Assembly (NCBI GenBank): GCA_022739095.1
Contig: JAIJEI010000107.1
Span: 1-6,880, forward strand
Reading direction: 5' to 3'
Source: Bifidobacterium sp.
Lineage (GTDB): Bacteria > Actinomycetota > Actinomycetes > Actinomycetales > Bifidobacteriaceae
DNA length: 6,880 bases
Below the pieces are notes generated by a model that was not told the DNA's origin, made no database searches, and was given only the letters and a program-made list of their open reading frames with translations. A program made the translations under genes and the position numbers. Numbering within the stretch: the first letter of the stretch is position 1; the number at the start of each line of letters is the position of its first letter. Below, piece by piece: positions 1 to 5,722 of this stretch.

Positions 1-101
1 ACTACATCACCAGAAGCCTGCTCCACACCGGCGGATTCAGACAAGCCGTCCAAAACCACCTCTGAAACCACACCTTTACACACCAAAATCGGAAGAGCCA
101 T
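1..101 (-). CDS. possible start of a hypothetical gene, cut by the left edge
   Basis: On the minus strand an ATG at 101-99 opens a frame that runs off the left edge without a stop (at least 33 codons). The peptide begins MALPILVCKGVVSEVVLDGL and is rich in V, G, E and S. An AGGGGA lies four bases before the ATG (complement of 106-111), a plausible ribosome binding site. I do not recognise the protein. Against this call, the + strand in register ends with a short C-rich-third-position frame stopping at the TGA at 63-65, which could instead be the tail of a leftward-lying + strand gene. The + strand terminator at 173-206 also implies some + transcription arriving from the left. The two readings are alternatives. 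Confidence 0.27.
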   Translation of the reverse strand, partial: MALPILVCKGVVSEVVLDGLSESAGVEQASGDV

Positions 102-172
102 CAAATCCCCTAAACGGTATTGTTTAGAACCAGTTTTACTTTGGTGAGTGGAAGTAATTGCTCTCTATGACG

Positions 173-206
173 AATGGGATTCTCCATCGGGGGATCCCAT
201 TTTTTG
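173..206 (+). terminator. strong intrinsic terminator of an upstream + strand transcript
   Basis: The arms 173-185 and 189-201 can form a 13-bp stem (two G-U pairs) closed by a three-base ATC loop. The outer seven pairs are ATGGGAT with ATCCCAT. The stem runs straight into a T run ending at 205. There is no T run on the other strand, so it works in the + direction. It insulates the promoter at 224 from whatever lies to the left. Confidence 0.8.
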
Positions 207-223
207 TTGCCGACGATGTCCGG

Positions 224-229
224 TATAAT
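224..229 (+). promoter_or_regulatory. promoter -10 box of the DUF1846 remnant
   Basis: A perfect TATAAT sits just after the terminator, with predicted transcription start near 236. The -35 side is poor: TTTTTG lies at 17-bp spacing and TTGTTG at only 14 bp. It lies 31 bp before the ATG of the broken DUF1846 gene, so it was probably that gene's promoter. No terminator follows before 2398, so it may now drive the acyltransferase through a leader of roughly 290 bases. Confidence 0.55.
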
Positions 230-230
230 T

Positions 231-256
231 TTTCCGTTTACGACGTCGTTCGGAAA
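231..256 (+). promoter_or_regulatory. nested inverted repeats at the promoter, possible operator
   Basis: A perfect 10-bp palindrome ACGACGTCGT (240-249) is flanked by a second inverted pair, TTTCCG (231-236) and CGGAAA (251-256). The centres of the two symmetries differ by one base. The element spans the predicted transcription start downstream of TATAAT, where a repressor could block initiation. The regulator is unknown, and the operator role is inferred from position and symmetry only. Confidence 0.35.
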
Positions 257-259
257 GGG

Positions 260-403
260 ATGCCGACCTCTATGCGCCAGAAATTCGACAACGAAAAATA
301 CATCGAGCTGCAAGCCGCCAACATCAGAAAGCGCATCGCGTAATTCGGCGGCAAACTCTATCTGGAATTCGGCGGCAAACTCTTTGACGACTACCATGCA
401 GCA
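260..403 (+). pseudogene. 5' remnant of a DUF1846-family gene, nonsense codon and truncated
   Basis: From ATG 260 (or ATG 272, which is better spaced from the AAAGGG at 254-259) the frame reads MPTSMRQKFDNEKYIELQ and on to NIRKRIA, then TAA at 341-343. After the stop it continues in the same frame as FGGKLYLEFGGKLFDDYHA. This is the N-terminus of the DUF1846 family (about 500 aa, uncharacterised), remembered as ...RIAQFGGKLYLEFGGKLFDDYHASRVLPGF. The stop therefore replaces a Gln codon (CAA to TAA). After His-Ala at 395-400 the next residues no longer match, so the remaining roughly 90% of the gene is missing. The in-frame FGGKL duplication shows as an 18-bp direct repeat (342-359 and 366-383). 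A CATGC-A-GCATG dyad at 395-405 marks the probable junction. Family assignment is from memory of the motif, without a search. Confidence 0.72.
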
Positions 404-510
404 TGCGGCCTGACGATTCGCTGCTGTCGCGTTGTCTCTCCCCTCGACCATGCTGGGCTTGTTTTCCGTTTGCCGGAGAGAACGGGGAATGCCATCAGCA
501 CTACGGTGAG

Positions 511-517
511 AGAAGGA
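511..517 (+). promoter_or_regulatory. ribosome binding site fixing the acyltransferase GTG start
   Basis: AGAAGGA ends six bases before GTG 524. The frame is open further upstream, as far back as 344, including a TTG at 470 and a GTG at 506, but neither has a comparable Shine-Dalgarno sequence. The motif therefore decides the start at 524. Confidence 0.75.
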
Positions 518-523
518 TTATCC

Positions 524-2398
524 GTGAAGCGGTTCGTGGGTTTAGACGGCATTAAAGGACTGGCGCTGATAGCCATTGTGCTGTACCACTGCATGCAGCA
601 ACGGCTGCCAGGCGGATTCTACGGAGTCGACGTGTTCTTCACCGTCTCCGGATTTCTGATTGCCGTCAGTCTGATTCGTTCTCTGGCGAAAACCGGATCG
701 CTGAATCTCGTGCGATATATTCCCAAGCGTGCAGTACGTCTCTATCCGGCGCTGTTTCTGCTGATTCCGGTCATCGTCTCCGTCGGCTGGCTGTTCGATC
801 ACGACATCCTGGTTTCCATCCGCGACCAAGTCATCACCGTGCTGCTGGGCTGCTACAACTGGTACGCCATTGCCGGAGGCCAAAGCTATTTCGACCAGAT
901 GAACCCGCAGGTGTTTCGCCATCTGTGGTTCATTGGCGTGCTCATGCAGTTCTACGTCATTGTGCCGTTCATCGTCTGGCTGATGTGGAAGCTCCGCCAG
1001 ACGAAACTGCCCTCACTCATCCCACTGGGACTCGCGGCGTTCAGCAGTATCGCCATGTGGGTGATGTACGCGCCCAAGGGCGACCCCACCCGCGTCTACT
1101 TCGGTACTGATACCCACAGCATGGGCCTGATGCTGGGCGTGGCTCTCGCCTGGTGGGTCACCGCTCCTCAGTTGGGCCACGCTCGTCAGAGAGCTGTGCC
1201 GATGCCCCGCACCATTAGATCGAGCGCTTCGGCCGCCACGTACCGGGCTCCGTTACCTCAGATTCCTGTAGAGCATCGCATCTGGAATGCGACGGCACCG
1301 GTATTGGCATTCCTTAGCCTGATCGCCTTGGTCACCATGACGGTTATCGGCAAACAGGATGCATTCGCCTTCCGCGGCGGCATCATATTGTCCAGCCTGT
1401 TGTCCGTGCTGCTGATTGCCGGTTCCATCTCCGACGATTCCTGGATGCAAAGCCTCATGGTGTTCAAGCCATTGGCCGCCCTCGGCAAGTATTCGTACGG
1501 CATTTACCTGTGGCACTGGCCGTTGTGGATTCTTTCCAGCTCCCTTGCCTCGAAGATCTTCAAGGCAGTAGGGCCTTGGCCTCTCATCATGACCGCGTTG
1601 CTCACCGCCATTGCGGTGATGATTTCCTGGCTGATGGTGGAGAAACCGGCGGCAACGCACTCGGTACTATCCGTCGTGGTGCCCCTTCGCACGAACAAGA
1701 AGAATCATGCGGCCCGGGTTATTGCCGTTGACGTCATCCTGGCGCTGTCGTTGGTCGGCTGCGCGCAGGGCATTACTCATGCACCTGCGAAAACCGCCAT
1801 GCAGATCCAGCTGGAGCAACAGGCCGCACAACTGGAACGCATACAGAAAACCGAACACGTGCTGCTGCGCCATGCCGTGCCGGCACCGCCCAAGCCCAAG
1901 CATGAGATGCCCACCGGCGATCAGATTACCGCCATAGGCGATTCGGTGATGCTGGCCTCATCACAGGGCCTTTCGGAAGTCTTCCCCGGCATTCAGACCG
2001 ACGCGAGCGTTTCCCGCTCCATCCTGGTCGCCCCCGAACTCATCGGCAACGATCTGTCCGCCGGCAGTCTGCGGCAATGGGTGCTGATCGGCCTTGGCAC
2101 CAATTCGGCAATCACCCCTGATCAGCTGGACCGGATTCGTAATATGATCGGCCCCGACCGTGTGCTGGTACTGGTCAATGCCCACGGAGACCGTACGTGG
2201 ATTCCGCCTACCAACCGGATGCTTGCCGACTATGCGGCCGCGCATCCGGACAATGTGGTGCTGGTGGATTGGAATGCCACAGCCAACGCGAACGCGCAGG
2301 TGCTCGGCTCCGACGGCATCCACCCGAGCATGGATAGCGATATCTATGCAAAGGCGGTCAAACAGGCCATCGAACAATGGATCGCAAGCGGCAGGTGA
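524..2398 (+). CDS. membrane O-acyltransferase with C-terminal SGNH domain (OatA-like)
   Basis: This 624-aa protein joins an acyltransferase-3 membrane domain (about residues 1-390) to an extracytoplasmic SGNH-hydrolase-type domain (about 465-620). This is the architecture of OatA-type enzymes, which pass acetyl groups across the membrane onto peptidoglycan or other surface glycans. Seen in the membrane part: a K-X10-H motif (K11, H22), GGFYGVDVFFTVSGFL (31-45), RAVRLYP (69-75), HLWFIGVLMQFY (133-144), YGIYLWHWPL (325-334) and about ten hydrophobic segments. Seen in the SGNH part: GDS with nucleophile S474, LGTN with N527, and DGIH with D597 and H600, so the triad looks complete. A Gln/Glu-rich, possibly coiled-coil linker lies at about 425-452. 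A lipobox-like LVGC ends the last hydrophobic segment (C413). The substrate cannot be read from the sequence. Codon use is less biased than in prs and glmU. It follows a truncated gene directly, and no terminator separates it from prs. Confidence 0.88.
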   Translation: MKRFVGLDGIKGLALIAIVLYHCMQQRLPGGFYGVDVFFTVSGFLIAVSLIRSLAKTGSLNLVRYIPKRAVRLYPALFLLIPVIVSVGWLFDHDILVSIRDQVITVLLGCYNWYAIAGGQSYFDQMNPQVFRHLWFIGVLMQFYVIVPFIVWLMWKLRQTKLPSLIPLGLAAFSSIAMWVMYAPKGDPTRVYFGTDTHSMGLMLGVALAWWVTAPQLGHARQRAVPMPRTIRSSASAATYRAPLPQIPVEHRIWNATAPVLAFLSLIALVTMTVIGKQDAFAFRGGIILSSLLSVLLIAGSISDDSWMQSLMVFKPLAALGKYSYGIYLWHWPLWILSSSLASKIFKAVGPWPLIMTALLTAIAVMISWLMVEKPAATHSVLSVVVPLRTNKKNHAARVIAVDVILALSLVGCAQGITHAPAKTAMQIQLEQQAAQLERIQKTEHVLLRHAVPAPPKPKHEMPTGDQITAIGDSVMLASSQGLSEVFPGIQTDASVSRSILVAPELIGNDLSAGSLRQWVLIGLGTNSAITPDQLDRIRNMIGPDRVLVLVNAHGDRTWIPPTNRMLADYAAAHPDNVVLVDWNATANANAQVLGSDGIHPSMDSDIYAKAVKQAIEQWIASGR

Positions 2399-2416
2399 AC
2401 GGCAGGCAACGCTGAG

Positions 2417-2448
2417 TTGTCCAACCGGTCGTGAAGAACGGCTATGCT
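2417..2448 (+). promoter_or_regulatory. weak candidate promoter for prs
   Basis: The 85-bp gap before prs holds TTGTCC (2417-2422) and TATGCT (2443-2448), but the spacer is 20 bp, longer than ideal. No terminator is visible after the acyltransferase, so prs could also be reached by read-through. Confidence 0.25.
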
Positions 2449-2483
2449 GAAGACTGCATCAACGAGACCACACGTTGGGAGAC

Positions 2484-3506
2484 ATGGTGAGCGCAATCCT
2501 TGAAGGGAAGCCCGATAAGAATCTTATTCTCGTTACGGGAAGGATTCATCCGAAGTTGGCTGAGGATGTCGCCGAGCAGCTCGGCATCGACGTCCTTGAA
2601 ACCACCGCATACGATTTCGCCAACGGCGAGATGTACGTGCGCTACACCGAATCGGTGCGTGGCGCCGATGTGTTCGTGCTGCAAAGCCACTACAAGCCCA
2701 TCAACAAGGCGATCATGGAGCAGCTCATCATGATCGACGCATTGAAGCGCGCCTCGGCCCGTTCCATTACTGCGGTCTGCCCGTTGCTCGGCTACTCCCG
2801 TCAGGACAAGAAGCACCGCGGCCGCGAGCCCATCTCCTGCCGTCTGGTGTTCGACCTGCTGAAGACCGCCGGTGCCGACCGCATCATGTCGGTCGATCTG
2901 CATGCCGCGCAGTCCCAAGGCTTCTTCGACGGCCCGGTCGACCATCTGGTGGCCATGCCGGTGCTGGTCGACTACATCCGTGATCGTTTCCAGGGCCATC
3001 TCGACAACGTCGCCGTCGTCTCCCCCGACGCCGGCCGCATTCGCGTGGCCGAGCAGTGGGCGCAACGTCTCGGCGGCGGCCCGCTCGCTTTCGTACACAA
3101 GACTCGCGACATCACCCGCCCGAACCAGGCGGTCGCCAACCGTGTGGTCGGCGACGTCGCCGGCAAAGACTGCGTGCTTGTCGATGACCTGATCGACACC
3201 GCCGGTACCATCGCGGGCGCATGCCACGTGCTGCAGGACGCGGGAGCCAAGTCGGTGACCGTGGTCGCCACGCATGGCGTGCTCTCCGGCCCGGCCATCG
3301 AGCGACTCAAGAACTGCGGTGCGCGCGAGGTCGTGCTGACCGACACCGTGCCGATTCCCGAGGAGAAGCGCTGGGATGGCTTGACCGTCCTGTCGATCGC
3401 CCCGCTGCTGGCCAGCGCCATCCGCGCCGTATTCGAGGACGGCTCGGTCGCCGAACTGTTCGACACCTACCCCGAGCACCACGGTCAAGGCTTCCTGTTC
3501 GCCTGA
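2484..3506 (+). CDS. prs: ribose-phosphate pyrophosphokinase (PRPP synthetase)
   Basis: The enzyme transfers pyrophosphate from ATP to ribose 5-phosphate, giving PRPP for purine, pyrimidine, histidine, tryptophan and NAD synthesis. It acts in the cytoplasm. The 340-aa product carries the class I motifs in order: FANGEMYVR (45-53), the ATP-binding YSRQDKKHRGRE (104-115), the metal-binding DLHAAQSQGFFDGPVDHL (138-155), the flexible catalytic loop KTRDITRPN (206-214) and the PRPP loop VLVDDLIDTAGT (231-242). No key residue appears to be missing. Three starts compete: TTG 2475, ATG 2484 and GTG 2487. The only Shine-Dalgarno-like run, GGGAG (2477-2481), lies inside the TTG version and is two bases from the ATG and five from the GTG. 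I choose ATG for length agreement with homologues, but GTG 2487 is realistic. Codon use is strongly biased, as expected for a highly expressed gene. Confidence 0.96.
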   Translation: MVSAILEGKPDKNLILVTGRIHPKLAEDVAEQLGIDVLETTAYDFANGEMYVRYTESVRGADVFVLQSHYKPINKAIMEQLIMIDALKRASARSITAVCPLLGYSRQDKKHRGREPISCRLVFDLLKTAGADRIMSVDLHAAQSQGFFDGPVDHLVAMPVLVDYIRDRFQGHLDNVAVVSPDAGRIRVAEQWAQRLGGGPLAFVHKTRDITRPNQAVANRVVGDVAGKDCVLVDDLIDTAGTIAGACHVLQDAGAKSVTVVATHGVLSGPAIERLKNCGAREVVLTDTVPIPEEKRWDGLTVLSIAPLLASAIRAVFEDGSVAELFDTYPEHHGQGFLFA

Positions 3507-3565
3507 TTGCGTGCGTGTTTGTTCGCGAAAAGCACACGATGCGAGACGCGACATGGCGTAGTTTT

Positions 3566-3593
3566 TCGGTAAATACCGACAGTATGGTATAAA
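3566..3593 (+). promoter_or_regulatory. tRNA-Gln promoter region with a 14-bp palindrome
   Basis: TATAAA (3588-3593, followed by T) is the likely -10 box, placing the start near 3600. The expected -35 zone has no good TTGACA. Instead it holds the palindrome TCGGTA-AA-TACCGA (3566-3579). The palindrome could be an operator or activator site, or an incidental feature after a short T run at 3562-3566. Confidence 0.42.
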
Positions 3594-3602
3594 TGAACAC
3601 TT

Positions 3603-3619
3603 GTGGGCCGAAAGCCCAC
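3603..3619 (+). other. leader hairpin immediately upstream of tRNA-Gln
   Basis: GTGGGC (3603-3608) and GCCCAC (3614-3619) form a perfect 6-bp stem with a CGAAA loop, ending three bases before the mature tRNA 5' end. If transcription starts near 3600, the hairpin makes up almost the whole 5' leader. It may affect RNase P processing or keep the leader from pairing with the tRNA. That role is inferred. Confidence 0.5.
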
Positions 3620-3622
3620 GAC

Positions 3623-3693
3623 TCCCCCATGGTGTAATGGCAGCACACGGGTCTTTGGAACCCTTTGTCTTGGTTCGAGTCCAGGTGGGGGAA
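3623..3693 (+). tRNA. tRNA-Gln, anticodon TTG
   Basis: A 71-base cloverleaf can be drawn by eye. The acceptor stem is TCCCCCA with TGGGGGA, including the U1-A72 pair typical of tRNA-Gln. The D stem is GTG/CAC, the anticodon loop is CTTTGGA with TTG at 3655-3657, and the T arm is CTTGG-TTCGAGT-CCAGG. The discriminator is A3693, and CCA is not encoded. It reads CAA codons. One oddity is that the bottom pair of the anticodon stem (27-43) is a C-U mismatch, leaving four pairs. With its own promoter and terminator it is a single-gene unit between prs and glmU. Confidence 0.95.
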
Positions 3694-3698
3694 CGGCT

Positions 3699-3735
3699 GA
3701 CGGCCGCTCGACATCCGGGCGGCCGTCTATTGTTT
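3699..3735 (+). terminator. intrinsic terminator of tRNA-Gln
   Basis: GACGGCCGC (3699-3707) pairs perfectly with GCGGCCGTC (3719-3727) across an 11-base loop, followed by TATTGTTTT. The stem starts five bases after the tRNA 3' end, which suits short 3' trailer processing. Confidence 0.82.
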
Positions 3736-3755
3736 TGAGGTGTTTCCACCCTCAA
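3735..3755 (+). other. hairpin in the glmU leader
   Basis: TTGAGG plus TG (3735-3742) pairs with CA plus CCTCAA (3747-3755) around a TTTC loop. This gives eight pairs with one bulged C at 3749. It shares its first base with the T run of the tRNA terminator, so it would lie at the 5' end of any transcript entering glmU from a nearby promoter. No function can be read from it. I saw no good glmU promoter, so glmU may rely on read-through or on a weak one here. Confidence 0.35.
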
Positions 3756-3787
3756 TAGACATTCCGATCGAAGGGAATACGTCAGTT

Positions 3788-5170
3788 ATGGCATTATCCG
3801 CAGCCATCGTCCTCGCCGCCGGCGAGGGTACCCGCATGCGTTCCAACAAGCCGAAGGTGCTGCATACATTTGCAGGCAAGACCTTCCTGAACAGGGTCAT
3901 GGATTCGGTGGCCGCCCTGAATCCCGACACGCTGGCCGTGGTCGTACACTTCCAGGCCGAGCGCGTCGCCGAAGCCGCCCGCTCCTATGACGAGCAGGTC
4001 ACCATTGTGAACCAGGACGACATTCCCGGCACCGGCCGCGCCGTGCAGTGCGCAATGGCGCAGCTCACCGAGGCTGGCAAGGTCGATGGCCCGGTGCTGA
4101 TCGCCGCCTCCGACATGCCGCTGCTCGACAGCGAGACGCTCCATCGTCTGGTCGAATTCCACACCGCCTCCGGCAACGGTGCCACTGTGCTCACCACTAT
4201 CCTCGACGACCCGACCGGCTACGGCCGCATCATCCGTGATCGCGAAGGCAACGTGCTGCGCATCGTCGAACAGAAGGACGCCAACCGCAGCGAACTCGCC
4301 GTGCAGGAAGTGAACACCTCGGTCTACGTGTTCGAGGCTTCCGTGCTTACCGAGGCAATCGCCGGACTGAAGTCGAACAACGCGCAGGGTGAATTCTATC
4401 TGACCGACGCGCTGGAAACCGCCAAGGCGGCTGGCAAGGTCGGCGCGTTCGCCGCCCCGGATCCGCTCACCGTCGAAGGCGTGAACGACCGCGTGCAGCT
4501 GGCCGCGCTGTCCAAGACCTACAACCGCCGCGTCTGCGAGCGCTGGATGCGCAATGGCGTGACCATTCTTGATCCGGAAACCACTTGGATCGAGGACGAC
4601 GTCCAGATCGGCCGCGACGCCACCATCCTGCCCGGATCCTTCCTGCAGGGCCACACGGTGGTCGGCGAGGACGCCATCGTCGGCCCGTACACCACCCTCA
4701 TTGACGCGACCGTGGACGAAGGTGCCGTGGTCGAGCGTTCCCGCGTGCAGGAATCGCACATCGGCGCACGCACGAACATCGGCCCGTGGACCTACCTGCG
4801 CCCAGGCAACGAGTTCGGCGAGGATGCCAAGGCCGGTGCGTTCGTCGAAATGAAGAAGGCGCACATCGGCAACGGCACCAAGGTGCCGCATCTGAGCTAC
4901 GTGGGCGACGCCCAGCTCGGCGACCACACCAACATCGGCGGCGGCACTATCACCGCCAACTATGACGGCGTGCACAAGAACCGCACCACCATCGGCTCCG
5001 GCTGCCATGTGGGTGCCGGCAACCTGTTCGTGGCCCCAGTTGAAGTGGGCGACAACGTGACCACCGGCGCCGGCTCCGTGGTGCGCCACGCCGTGCCGAG
5101 CGACACGATGGTCTACTCCGAGAACACGCAGCACAACGTCGAGGGCTGGAAGCCCTCCTGGGAGCGCTGA
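3788..5170 (+). CDS. glmU: bifunctional UDP-GlcNAc pyrophosphorylase / glucosamine-1-phosphate acetyltransferase
   Basis: GlmU acetylates glucosamine 1-phosphate and then couples it to UTP, giving UDP-N-acetylglucosamine for peptidoglycan and other wall polymers in the cytoplasm. The 460-aa product has the N-terminal nucleotidyltransferase with LAAGEGTRMRSNKPKVLH (9-26), DDIPGTGRAVQ (77-87), SDMPLL (108-113, metal ligand D109), GYGRIIR (144-150), EQKDA (161-165), NTSVYVF (176-182) and GVND (231-234). The C-terminal left-handed beta helix spans about 260-432 and includes YLRPGN (336-341), VEMKK (353-357), HLSYVGDA (368-375, likely catalytic H368) and NYDG (391-394). The frame is open back to a GTG at 3740, but ATG 3788 begins right before the conserved N-terminus and is preceded by AAGGGA (3771-3776), spaced a slightly long 11 bases. 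rsfS follows after three bases, so the two genes are co-transcribed. Confidence 0.96.
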   Translation: MALSAAIVLAAGEGTRMRSNKPKVLHTFAGKTFLNRVMDSVAALNPDTLAVVVHFQAERVAEAARSYDEQVTIVNQDDIPGTGRAVQCAMAQLTEAGKVDGPVLIAASDMPLLDSETLHRLVEFHTASGNGATVLTTILDDPTGYGRIIRDREGNVLRIVEQKDANRSELAVQEVNTSVYVFEASVLTEAIAGLKSNNAQGEFYLTDALETAKAAGKVGAFAAPDPLTVEGVNDRVQLAALSKTYNRRVCERWMRNGVTILDPETTWIEDDVQIGRDATILPGSFLQGHTVVGEDAIVGPYTTLIDATVDEGAVVERSRVQESHIGARTNIGPWTYLRPGNEFGEDAKAGAFVEMKKAHIGNGTKVPHLSYVGDAQLGDHTNIGGGTITANYDGVHKNRTTIGSGCHVGAGNLFVAPVEVGDNVTTGAGSVVRHAVPSDTMVYSENTQHNVEGWKPSWER

Positions 5171-5173
5171 ACC

Positions 5174-5587
5174 ATGACCGCACTTCAGGATTCCATCAAC
5201 GCCGTCCGCATGGCCGCCGAGGCCGCGGACCGTATCAAAGCCACCGACATCGTGGCCTTCGACGTAGCCGACCTGCTTGGCATCACCGACATCATGATGA
5301 TTGCCGGCGCCTCCAACGAGCGCCAGGTACTGGCCGTGGCCGAGGAAATCGAAAAGGACCTGTTCCTTAAGTGCTCCGGCCGTCAGCCGCGCTCTCGCGA
5401 GGGCCTGACCGAGGGCCAGTGGGTGCTGCTTGACTATGGTGATTTCGTGATTCATGTCATGCACGAGGAATCACGCGAATTCTACGGGCTCGAACGACTC
5501 TGGCGCGACTGCCCGGCCATCGATCTTCAACTCGTACACCCGGAAACGGCGGAGCATGCGGACGCTGCTGCCGTCGCCACCGCGTAA
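5174..5587 (+). CDS. rsfS: ribosome silencing factor RsfS (Iojap/DUF143)
   Basis: RsfS binds ribosomal protein L14 (uL14) on the large subunit and blocks joining with the small subunit, lowering translation in stationary phase or starvation. The 137-aa product shows the family blocks: KATDIVAFDVADLLGITDIM (22-41), ASNERQVLAVAEEIE (46-60), then WVLLDYGDFVIHVMHEESR (83-101) and FYGLERLWRDCP (103-114). The family core ends near 120. The last 17 residues are an Ala/Glu/His-rich tail without recognisable motif. The start ATG lies three bases after the glmU stop, and its GGGAG ribosome binding site (5160-5164, nine-base spacing) is inside glmU. This points to translational coupling. Confidence 0.94.
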   Translation: MTALQDSINAVRMAAEAADRIKATDIVAFDVADLLGITDIMMIAGASNERQVLAVAEEIEKDLFLKCSGRQPRSREGLTEGQWVLLDYGDFVIHVMHEESREFYGLERLWRDCPAIDLQLVHPETAEHADAAAVATA

Positions 5588-5590
5588 CGT

Positions 5591-5626
5591 GCGAATCGCA
5601 TAACGCTGATATGCGCTGATATTCGC
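5591..5626 (+). other. bulged hairpin just after rsfS
   Basis: GCGAAT-CGCATA (5591-5602) pairs with TATGCG (5610-5615) and ATTCGC (5621-5626). This makes a 12-bp stem interrupted by a five-base bulge, CTGAT (5616-5620), with a seven-base loop. The same stretch contains a 9-bp direct repeat CGCTGATAT at 5604-5612 and 5614-5622. It begins three bases after the rsfS stop. It may protect the mRNA 3' end or be the first part of a double terminator. Confidence 0.45.
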
Positions 5627-5633
5627 GTGTCGA

Positions 5634-5686
5634 GCTGCTTGTTGCCGAACGTCATTGACGGCACCAAGCAGCCCTCCCTTTTTTTT
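5634..5686 (+). terminator. intrinsic terminator after glmU-rsfS
   Basis: GCTGCTTG (5634-5641) pairs perfectly with CAAGCAGC (5665-5672). Inside it, GCCG/CGGC or CGTC/GACG can pair further. A pyrimidine stretch leads into eight T residues at 5679-5686. The T run starts six bases after the stem, so efficiency may be moderate. It separates glmU-rsfS from the phosphatase gene, whose ATG is only 36 bases downstream, leaving little room for an independent promoter. Confidence 0.65.
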
Positions 5687-5707
5687 CCATGTTTCCTCAC
5701 TGGAACC

Positions 5708-5714
5708 GAAAGGA
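5708..5714 (+). promoter_or_regulatory. ribosome binding site fixing the phosphatase ATG start
   Basis: GAAAGGA lies eight bases before ATG 5723. The frame is open back to a GTG at 5627, but that start would place the terminator inside the coding region and lacks a Shine-Dalgarno sequence. Confidence 0.75.
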
Positions 5715-5722
5715 TCGTCACT

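Noticed and set aside
3..65. Possible C-terminal tail of a + strand gene ending at TGA 63-65
   Set aside because: Only 20 codons are visible, both arginines use the rare AGA, I recognise no family, and it conflicts with the minus-strand start at 101. It remains an alternative, not a call.
342..383. 18-bp direct repeat (24-bp period), considered as a mobile-element target duplication or start of a repeat array
   Set aside because: It is explained by the in-frame FGGKL duplication that belongs to the DUF1846 protein family.
3546..3566. Possible prs terminator: ACGC/GCGT stem followed by TTTTT
   Set aside because: The stem is only four base pairs with a six-base loop, too weak to call. The prs transcript end is not resolved from the sequence.
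2442..3755. Minus-strand frames of 437 and 135 aa across prs and tRNA-Gln
   Set aside because: They are shadows of prs caused by GC-rich third positions, and their ends translate the antisense of tRNA-Gln (LDSNQDKGF-type peptide). No family motifs are seen.
3740..3787. N-terminal extension of GlmU from GTG 3740
   Set aside because: The 16 extra residues precede the conserved start of the nucleotidyltransferase, there is no ribosome binding site before 3740, and the hairpin at 3735-3755 would cover the start.
3794..5464. Long minus-strand open frame (556 aa) opposite glmU and rsfS
   Set aside because: Its His/Gly/Val-rich composition mirrors glmU codons, it has no recognisable domain, and the opposite strand encodes two complete conserved proteins.
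5627..5722. N-terminal extension of the phosphatase from GTG 5627
   Set aside because: It would translate through the terminator hairpin and T run. ATG 5723 has a good ribosome binding site and the family-typical N-terminus.
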